Shown here piece by piece: positions 23,601 through 32,087 of a stretch of DNA of 47,800 nucleotides. The stretch comes from Corinectria fuckeliana (taxonomy: Eukaryota; Ascomycota; Sordariomycetes; Hypocreales; Nectriaceae): NCBI GenBank assembly GCA_019137255.1, contig WPDH01000164.1:1-47800 (forward strand). The letters are read 5' to 3'. Under the pieces are notes generated by a model, which was not told where the DNA came from, did not search any database, and was given only the letters and a program-made list of their open reading frames with translations. Each line of letters opens with the position of its first letter. Positions within the stretch are counted from its first letter, which is position 1. Both the position numbers and the translations under genes were made by a program.

Positions 23601-23972
23601 CATGGCGCACACGGGAGCCATCACCTGCTTCCAGCACGATGGGCGAAAGGTCATCAGCGGCAGCGAAAAGACGGTCAAGATGTGGGATGTCAGAACAGGA
23701 GAATGTGTGCAGGACCTGCTGAGCGACCTGAGTGGCGTGTGGCAAGTCAAGTTTGACGAGAGGCGATGCGTTGCAGCTGTGCAACGAGACTCGCTGACAT
23801 ATATCGAGGTACGTGCTGGAGCGAAGCCCCTTGAAACGATGACGGACTAACATGAGCCATGTAGATTCTCGATTTTGGAGCAGTCCGAGACGGCACGCCC
23901 CCAGAGGAACTAGGCAAGCGGATTCTGTTGAACGAGCCCGAGGTTCGGGCAATGATTGAGGAGGAGGCATAA
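20686..23972 (+). CDS. cdc4/fwd-1: F-box/WD40 SCF ubiquitin-ligase adaptor, Cdc4/FWD-1 type
   Basis: Three exons: 20,686-21,036, 21,127-23,808 and 23,865-23,972. Introns are 90 nt (GTAAGT...CTAAC...CAG) and 56 nt (GTACGT...ACTAAC...TAG), both phase 0, giving 1,046 residues. A long disordered N-terminus begins with a segment typical of fungal Cdc4 (TTTTRLTRKFPHVFV...). A dimerisation-like D domain lies at about 415-457 (FLRRCPRPTLRVVAD), the F-box at about 459-505 (LRQLPLELGYHVLSYL), and eight WD40 repeats from about 666 to the end. Eight blades and this N-terminus fit Cdc4/Fbw7 rather than the MET30/SCON-2 sulfur controllers. The F-box binds Skp1, and the propeller binds phosphodegrons for ubiquitination. 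Neurospora FWD-1, of similar size, degrades the clock protein FRQ. The last exon completes blade eight, so stopping at the unspliced frame (23,850) would be wrong. Confidence 0.92.
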
Positions 23973-25290
23973 CGACGACGAATCACACTTACCGGCATTG
24001 ATGCATGGACGACGTTTTGTCGACAAAGGCGTTGATGGTCTCGCATACGAGGTGACTAGCATGAATGGGCAGGGCATTGAGCGGCACGGCACGGAACGGA
24101 ACGGAACGGAACGGATTGGCACCGGCGTTGTGGGAAATGGTTGGAGTGGATATACTTACTGCTTTGATGTTGATTGTTATTATGTTCAATAGGTCTTAGA
24201 GGGCAAGGTCGTCATCGTATGCATCGTATGGACGGGAGCTATTCTGGGGAGGACATCACATGCATGTATAGGGATAGGGCCGGAAAAAGCACAAGATTTT
24301 ACAAGTTGCGCCGTGGTTATGAGGATGAGGAATGACTAGGCCTGATGGATTGCTGTTTTAGTCTGATTCTAGTCGTTGAAGCTCCTCTCGCCGTCACCTT
24401 GGCACTCAGACTTGAACTGTCGCCCATACTTTTCGAGGGATGGAGGTCCCGCTGTTGCATAAGACCTAGGTAGGCAGTTTGCGTGTAGGCGAAGAATGTT
24501 GATGTTTGTGGTAGTAGAAAGGAAAGGGGTTTGTAGTCGTCAATAGAGGGGTCCGAGGACGGGCTGGAGGGCTTCTTGAAACGAGGCAAGTTGGTCTACG
24601 GATCACGGGCGATGACATCTATCTAGAAGGGCTGTCTCGTATTTATCGTGTAAACAACGAGGCTCGAATGAGAACAAGGGGTTGTCAACTACTCAGGAGT
24701 CTGACGATGGGCCTCGCTGATAAACGCGTACGCTTTACACGTCTTCCAGGCGCGCCATGCATTGGGACCCTGGTATCATTTACCGTCGCAGTCTATCGAA
24801 TGTATCCTGGTAGGCTGGGGGCACAATGAGGAGCATCTCTTCAACTACGTCTATGAATCGCCCTGTCGACCGAGTAGTAGCTGTTGCGGTTCAAGCTGTC
24901 TTTGGTGCTTCTGATGGGTGTCGGACGGGCGTTCTTATTGTCTCCGGGGGGCTTGCGGCGCAGGCTTAGAGTTTGCATACGAGTCAGTTCGACTTTATTC
25001 CGGATTCAAGGTTTAAGTGGGAGAGATGCTGAGTTGTCAAGGTTGAAGTTGAAGACGGCCCGCCGATTCGGACTTGGACTTGTACGTGAACCAACAGAGA
25101 TTTCTTGTACGAATGCCTAGCTAGGTAGGTAGGCTGGATATCTACAAGTATCTGCTGGTTGTGGACCTACCACCTGCTTATACAGTCCAAGAACCAACGG
25201 TACTGGTAGGTGAATTCCTACAAATATCTGTCTCCTCAACCTTCATCACCCTTATCTCACCGCTGAGTGCCACTGGCTCGGACCGAAGTT
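23973..25290. other. Intergenic DNA, no gene seen
   Basis: 3' flank of the F-box gene, with five ACGGA units at 24,091-24,115. Short ORFs exist on both strands but none resembles a protein family. The minus-strand frame at 24,317-24,589 is Ser-rich and unsupported. Confidence 0.5.
24091..24115 (+). repeat. ACGGA pentanucleotide microsatellite
   Basis: Five perfect ACGGA units in the 3' flank of the F-box/WD40 gene. Confidence 0.9.
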
Positions 25291-28200
25291 TATGTGCTCT
25301 AGCAGGCGGCTCCTTGATGTTTGCTCAGGCCTTGTTCGCCATAGTCTCGTTTTCCAGGCATGTTGCTAGGCGTGTCCGTTGCTTCTTCTTGCCCATGGGC
25401 CAAGATCAGTGTGTTGGTCTGAAACACCGTTGTACGAAGCACAAAAGGACGCCCATACTTCGTCGCGGGTGAGGTATGGGAAGACAAGGCCAATCTTCCG
25501 CATTGAAAGCAGCTGCTCTACACCTTTGTCAAACGTACGCAGGGCTCCTCCAGACATGGCCCTGTGATCCTCGGAAAGTTGATGCATGTGTTGGCTAGGA
25601 CTCATTAAAGAGCTTTCCGTCGACCCAATTGGTGACGCCTCCTGATGGCAGGCATTTTTGTTTCGCCATTTGTTGAAGAAGAGAGTCACGGGCTGTGCCC
25701 TCATGGAGTGGTTCCGTGTTGTACAATTCGTGGCACGCCTTTCGTTGCTCATATGCAAAGTCCCCAGCCAAGGCTATGTATGATATAGGTATGTGACATC
25801 GTAGCTGGGAATCTACCCTACATCAAACGCAGTGAAAGCCAAACTTGAGCTCAGGATTCTAGCCTGGCCCGGGTCATCCATGAGAAGGAAAAAAGTTGAT
25901 CTGTCTAATTCTTCTTTTTCCTCCCTGACACAGGCCTACCACTACCCATAGGCGTCGCCCGATCTTTGTTTTGCACTACCATAGGCTAAGTCTCAAGGAC
26001 TGAGTCGTGGGCTAGGGAAACACGACTTACGGTTGCCCCTAAATACCTTTGTCTTAGCTAGCATTGTGCCGTTGAGTTCAGCTTTTGAGTTGCTATCCAT
26101 ATTGGTGGCTTCAAGGTAGGCTTCCTGCTCGGGAAACAAGCTGAGCCCTTCCCATTTAAATACGGAATGACCGCCAAGTGTCCTGTTGTCCTCTATAAGA
26201 GTACGTGTCGGAAGATGTGGAGGAAGCGTCCGTCTTTCTTACCCATGTAACAATAAACAAGGCCCGACTGATGGATACGAGCTGCCTCTCGCAGGGCACT
26301 GAGGAGTGACTAGTGAGACTCCCTAAAAGCTGACCTCAGTCTGACTTGCCTTGGGCTTCTTGACATTGTAATAGAAAAGAGCAATCTATCCAAGCCCACG
26401 GAAAGAAAGAGCTTCTTGACCCCCGCGAGAGGACCATAGCAAGACCCCTCTTGCCGACCTGGTAATTATAATCTTGGTTGACTGTGATTGTCACAAGATG
26501 GGATCAAGACCGAACGTACCGTTGTAACAGTATCATCCTTATCCGCCGTCTTGGGAATCGAAGTCCAGTATAACCTGACTGTTACTACATTACTCTTAAC
26601 CGAAGCTTCCATTTGTTCCCTTTGCAGCTTCTTAGGTCACCTCCCATTCGGATTAATCCCCGAGAAGCTTGACGTCGCCAACATCGCACTCACCAGTGCA
26701 GTCAGTTGAGATAGCACTTTTACGGCTATTCTAAATACGCGAGTCTCATAGAGGCTGACCTAAGCTCGGCAGCGAGTCTATTGAGCGTTGCTGGCGCTGT
26801 CACTGCATCTGTTGAGGAGATGGACATCCAACGTTAGCGGTTTAGACTTGTGGATGATAGACAAGACAAGCTGGGGTTTCACCCACGTTCCTTTACTAAA
26901 GGTCGACTGCGATCCTGTCACGGTCGTCTTAGAAGAGCTACATGTCTCTCTGCACTTGTTAACCCGAGACCTTGATGTGTCGCCTGAGGAGTAACCCTCG
27001 AGATGCTAGGGCAGGGAGCTGTCGCCAAGCCCTCGAGAAGTATCTCTGCCGAACATTCCCATGACGGTGATGGCAGAGAGTGCAGAACCTTTCGAATCAT
27101 TGAGCTCGTTGAAATAGATCCCATTGTCTTTCCCGTACATTGTGTAGCTTGCTTCGGCCTTGCTGCCTCATCTTGCCTTTGTTCCGATCAACTTGACAAG
27201 GTCCATTACTTCTATCATAGGGGTTTAGTCGAGTGTCACTTTGTAGCTCAGATATCGCCGTAATCTCCTTGCCTTGGGACAAGAGAATTCCCACACTACC
27301 GCGCATGGTCTCTTGTCGCTAAGTTGCCGAAACGACCTCCAAGCTTCTAGAAGCTGGGACTCTTCAGCTTGAATGACCTACCGTAGAGTCCAGAGCCCAA
27401 TACGATATTACAGGGCGAGATGTCGTTGCGCCTGAACTCTACATAGCTCTGAGGTGGCTAGTAAGTGGTTCGTAAGTGACTAGACTCTTTTATATATGGT
27501 TTATCAGATCTAGTCAATGTTAATCTCCGTGATGTTGGTGTGCTCAACAATTTGGTCGAAGGGGGGTTTCCACAGTCCCAAGTTCCATGCCGATAGTAGG
27601 ACATGAGGCTGATCCAATCTACATGATAACTATGCTTTTAATATTAGAACGATAGAGGTAGCAGTACGAAGTCGGTGCTGTGTGAGTCACGAGATATATC
27701 TATCCACTATCTATAATGCATCTCTTTACTCCAATTCCTTAAGAAGCTTTGTATACTTGCTGTCAGTGCCCTTACCGGCGATCACCTCGATCATCTGCAC
27801 TGCAGTACTCCCAATTAATGTCAACAACGTCATATCCATACTATTCAATCAAGCCGAAAAAGTGATCAATGAACCTGGCTCGGGTGGCGGTAGTGGTGGT
27901 CAGGTCGTTGAAGATAGTCTGCAATTTGCCCTGGTTGTTGTGCGTCCAGCCTCCTAGGAAAATATGAATCCTCAAATTTGGGACTTTATTCTCCAGCTAA
28001 GCGACCTCCTGAGCAAAGAGGCCTTGACTGTGGGTGTTTCGTGGTATTGAAATCACCTGGCGTGTTGAAGCCAAAGGGAAGACCAAATGGGTGATATCGT
28101 GGGCGAGCACCTTGTAAGGGGTCATGTGAGCGACTGAATCACGTTCCACGCTGCCTGGTAAGATATGAACTCCTGCTGGACATTGCCACCAGAGACAAGG

Positions 28201-28690
28201 GGCTTGGCCTACTCAGTTGGATTAACTCCTTCGCCACACAACTTGAAGGGATTGATTGTTAGAGTCGTCTTACTCTGATGTGGTTCTGCAGAAGCCAAAC
28301 TCACTGCGACTGTCATTCAGGGGATATTTCTTTCCAGCATGGCCGAAATGCTTACCGTATTCCGCTTTGTGATCGTAGTTGGAGAACGAATAATTGCAAC
28401 CGATCTCGAAGAGGTTAGAAACGCAACATCTCACTTGTATGTATAAACTTTCGTTAAGATGGCAAATTACCTGCATCATCTACAGGAGTCACGTCAGGCC
28501 CTATTGACACAAGGCCTGCTGGGACTACATGTAAGGTCTATGTCAGCAGCCGACTAGGAAGTCTGGCCGAGGAGCTCACGGCGTACTAAAATCGCTTTGC
28601 AGTGTTGTCGACGGAGACCGAAGCTGGGGAAGTGTGGGCATCGAGGATGGGATCTCTAGAGACCGCCTTACTCTGATGACCACTTGTGTG
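25290..28690 (-). pseudogene. Decayed subgroup-C-like chitinase (hevein domain + GH18 + Cys-rich tail)
   Basis: Minus-strand conceptual translation, with stops and frameshifts, gives in N-to-C order: a possible LysM remnant (about 28,460-28,600, weak); a hevein-type chitin-binding fragment (PLNDSRSEFGFCRTTSE, about 28,270-28,335); then GH18 landmarks. These are ISYQAAWN (28,150-28,170), ITHLVFPLAS, LGGWTHNNQGK (about 27,925-27,960), the active-site region YDVVDINWEY (about 27,808-27,837), YLVTHTAPTSY, VDWISLMSY, and IVLGSGLYGRSFKLK (about 27,355-27,400). A cysteine motif DCTGEC lies near 26,690. A weaker match to the long C-terminal region falls at 25,370-25,760. Intact relatives are secreted chitinases related to killer-toxin subunits, used in mycoparasitism or wall remodelling. 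At least six stops or frame changes make this a relic. The third active-site aspartate reads Asn. Outer limits are approximate. Confidence 0.85.
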
Positions 28691-30431
28691 ACTTATGCCA
28701 TGAGGATTCTTTCCTTAAAGTGTGTATGAGAGTTGTTTGGACTGCCTTGCTAGAACAAGAAAAATAACGAAGGGGAGTATCATAAAAGAATGAACGACAG
28801 ATGATATCTAAAGAGGACTTGTAGTTGAATGTAGTAACTGCGTTACATGCTAAGGATACTAGAATTAGGAGAGTATAGGGAAAAGGGAACTCTTGTTAAA
28901 CAGCCTCTGCAAACTGTTGTTAAGACTACTTAGGCAAGGTTAGATACTAATATGAGAATTCTAGTTTTAAATATAACCCTAGTATGTTATAGTATGTATA
29001 TTGATTAGGTCTCTTTACCTGCTATTACATACCAAAGCCCTCGTAGTTAACCCTGTTTTGTACCTTCCACCCCTAACTATACTTTATGGCGGATGCCCCC
29101 CTGACGGACCAACATGATCTATGACAGTGATGACCTTGTTGCAGTATGGCACACCACCCAAAGCATGTGTATCATCTAGTTATCAAGCTCCAAAATACAC
29201 TCCTTCCCATGTTCTCCATATTCCGCCAATCCCTTGTGAACTGTATCAGCAGGAGAGTAGCAGAATTAAGTGAGGCGCGTTTGTGTTGTTAACGACAAGA
29301 CTAATAAGTAGTATCGTGAACATGTGTTCCTGACGCGTTAGTGTCGACCCGACTATAGAAGGGCCTGGCGCTTCAAAATTCGCGTGTCCTTTCAAGGAGA
29401 ACAATTCGATCTAGTCCACCTTGACGACATGTTTCAGGCGACAACCAATTCTGCCTTGGTCTTATAAAGGGACGTACATAGGGGACGACAAACGTACAGA
29501 CACCGTACACGTCTACGAAGAGCGATGGAAAACTGCCACCTCGTGTCGTGGTAAAAGTAGAGCCTGCGACTAAGCAATGTGCTCAAGTGAGTCAAGTCCG
29601 TGCAAAACGAGGAGCATTAGTTTCAAATTGGCCCTTCAACCGCAGCCAAACCGCCGATCTATTGAGTTCTGAGATCGACTGAGACGCAATATTGCGTTGA
29701 GTGTGCGTGCGGTGAAACCCCTAGTTTCTGCTCTGGGACTTCCGGCGAGGTATTCCGAGGTCATTCTGCAACAATTTCCCCGAGAAAGAAAGAAAGAAAG
29801 AAAGAGTACTATCTTGGTGCTTTGTTAGTCCGTGATATATACTGAGGAAATGCAAGTAAAGATGGAGATTTTGCGACTATCACCACACTTAAACGAAAAG
29901 AAATCTTACAATAGAAAGGAAACATGTATCTGTGTCTGTGCCTATAGGCATTCCCGTTTTTTTTAGATAACGTTACTCTTAATCCTTAATCTAATCCTTA
30001 ATCTAATAAATCCACTGTAAGAGCTCTAGCATTATGTAGCTTATTGCCTAGTTATTTCTCATACTCTCGTAGACAGTTCTCCCTTGCCTCTATACAGCCC
30101 TATTGTTATATTAATAGAAGTTCTAAAGCTTTTGTGTGATAATGTGTGGCAAGGATATAAGATACAACTATTATATTAAGTAGAGCCTTTGCCTGGCCTA
30201 TCCTGCAGCCTCCCAGCCTTAAGGTATTCTTCTACATATTAGCAGCTTAGAAGGGATAAACGTAACCTAATATAGTAGCAGTTCTCACAGTTCTAGATTT
30301 AAGTTAAAAAACCTACAGCACTCTACAAACGTGACTCATGTTAGTCTTAGCAGACATGAAAGGGACACACGAGGAATGATCATCTTTGCTCCTTATTGCT
30401 GTAGCCCCCTTCCTTCTACAACACCTCAACT
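28691..30431. other. Gene-free DNA upstream of the two relics
   Basis: No supported gene. It contains an AAAG microsatellite at about 29,783-29,806 and a moderately AT-rich patch at about 29,950-30,330 with a duplicated TAATCCTTAATC motif (29,990-30,005). That patch looks mildly RIP-affected and may be an old transposon fragment. Presumed promoters of the decayed chitinase and Fic genes lay here. Confidence 0.45.
29783..29806 (+). repeat. AAAG tetranucleotide microsatellite
   Basis: About six AAAG-type units in a row within gene-free DNA. Confidence 0.85.
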
Positions 30432-31406
30432 ATGTGTGCGCAAAGGGTTGCCGCCGCTCGCCGAAAGCTGCTCGACGAGATCTACAAGCCTCTAAAGCAA
30501 ATCCCCCAACACAGCCCGGAATGGTGGACCTTGGCCAATGGGGGCGCGTTTGGGAGGACTGTTATCAACCCGGGGACAGCTTCAAATATGACTACGTCCG
30601 AGCCCAACATGTATTTATGCCATCCCTGCAGCCCTTCAGTGACAGCTAACACATCTCCCAGGAAAACGCGCCTTGTCTTGCTGAGATTGACAGCTTGAAG
30701 AAAGCGATGAAATTTCCTGTCGGCGTCATCTCGAAGAGACTCGTGGGAGCCTACGCTCACCAGTCTGTCCTCATTGAGGATAATCGCCTCAGCTTAGGTG
30801 AAACCATGATGACTGTTGCTTGGCTCAACTCACATTTCTTCGACAAAATGGATCTCGCGAGCTTGTCCTCTTTCGACCTCCGAGATTATTGCCTGCCCGA
30901 TGTTTCTCGCCTTGTCCCTGGCGCCGATAGCGCTCACGTCATTGAGCTACGAAACCACCTTGTCGCATCACGCTGGATTTTTGAAGTTTCCTTGCGCCAT
31001 CAGGGTGGGACAGGATTCGGGAAGACCGGGATCCGCCATCTCTCGGCTTTGACGATGAAAGACTTGGCACCGGGCGGTTGCTATGCAGGCCATGTTTGGG
31101 ACAAACGTGAAGCTGGGAGAATACCGCCAAAGGCCTCTGGGTGTGAGAAGCAATCCCATGCGAATCTTCCCCTACCACCTGAGGCTCTTGTATGCATGGC
31201 CCCCTTCTTCCAGTGGCGGAAGAAGGTCGACGACGAGAGGAAGTTTCGCCCTCTCATCATCGCTTGCCAAACGGTGGCATACTTCCTGGCATGTGCATTC
31301 CTTTCCAGACGGAAATCGCAGGTTGTCAAGGATGATCATGCACGACTACTTGCTGCGACATGGATATGCCCCGATTGTTCTTCAACCCTTGGAGCGGCAG
31401 AATTAG
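30432..31406 (+). pseudogene. Decayed Fic-domain protein (Fic/DOC family)
   Basis: Pieces of one fungal Fic protein are spread over two reading frames. Segment 1 is 30,432 to about 30,545 (WWTLANGGAFG). Segment 2 runs to 30,610. A 51-nt intron (30,611-30,661; GTATTT...GCTAACAC...CAG) follows. Segment 3 is 30,662 to about 31,060 and holds SVLIEDNRLSLGET, matching the family's (S/T)xxxE(G/N) inhibitory-helix region. Segment 4 is about 31,090-31,180 (GEYRQ...VRSNPMRIFPY). Segment 5 is about 31,180-31,290 (FFQWRKKVDDERKFRPLIIA). The last is 31,296-31,406, with the core motif HSFPDGNRR. Intact Fic enzymes transfer AMP or other phosphate groups using HxFx(D/E)GNGR. Here at least four frame changes are needed and the second Gly of the motif is Arg. 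Inactivation is therefore likely; sequencing error cannot be excluded at single positions. Confidence 0.82.
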
Positions 31407-32087
31407 TGACTGTCGTCTTCCAAGGAGGGATATCGATACACAAGAAGGAAAATATCAGTAAATAGATCAAATGATTGCGCTTCAAATGGTAAATAAAAAC
31501 AAGACATTGGGAAGGTAGCTACTATGGTCGGTCAAAAAGGGGCAGAATGAGTGGCAAAAACAAGCATATCAATTTAATAGAAGGGAAAAAGCATCCCTTC
31601 TAGCTAGGCTGAACAGGTAGCTGCTTTAAGTAGGCAGCCTACCAGTAGTCATCCTACTGTCAGTATACCCCAGAAGCCTACTGCCACCAACGCAGCAGAT
31701 AATTTTATATTTAGTTGTATCGTTCAGTATTCACAACCCGCATATAACTTCGCACGTGATCCAGAGTGAGAGTGCAGTACTTTGTACGTTGAAATTAACT
31801 AGGAGTTGACGTCATGCCAAGACAAGGGCTGAGAACATCTGCTAGCCGAAGACAGGGGCCCTAGTACGTACATACTATACTGTACGGCAAAAAGAGAAGT
31901 CAGATGTCTGATGAGATAAGACTAATTAGTTTGTATTAGTCTCAAGCTCCACCACGTGGTGTGCTGAGGCTTGTTTAAAGGTGACGCCACCCACCCACCC
32001 TCCGTCCCGGTCTTGCGTCTTGGAACCCCGCCTACTTGACTAATCTAGTACACAACGCCACCGTTTTCCCCGTGGAGCAAACTGACA
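31407..32087. other. Intergenic, promoter of the cysteine-module gene
   Basis: Relic 3' end followed by about 600 bp without a gene. The last 100 bp before the ATG at 32,088 contains an ACCC-rich patch (31,986-32,002). No convincing TATA box. Confidence 0.45.

Noticed and set aside
20686..23972. MET30/SCON-2 sulfur controller identity for the F-box/WD40 gene
   Set aside because: The N-terminal segment, length of 1,046 residues and eight blades fit Cdc4/FWD-1 better; the typical SCON-2 N-terminus is absent.
29950..30350. Possible small transposon in an AT-rich patch
   Set aside because: No terminal repeats or target duplication could be paired; only a short duplicated TAATCCTTAATC motif is visible.
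31083..31406. A separate small gene encoding the HSFPDGNRR segment
   Set aside because: It is the shifted-frame tail of the same Fic relic; its upstream half matches Fic sequence continuing from the neighbouring frame.
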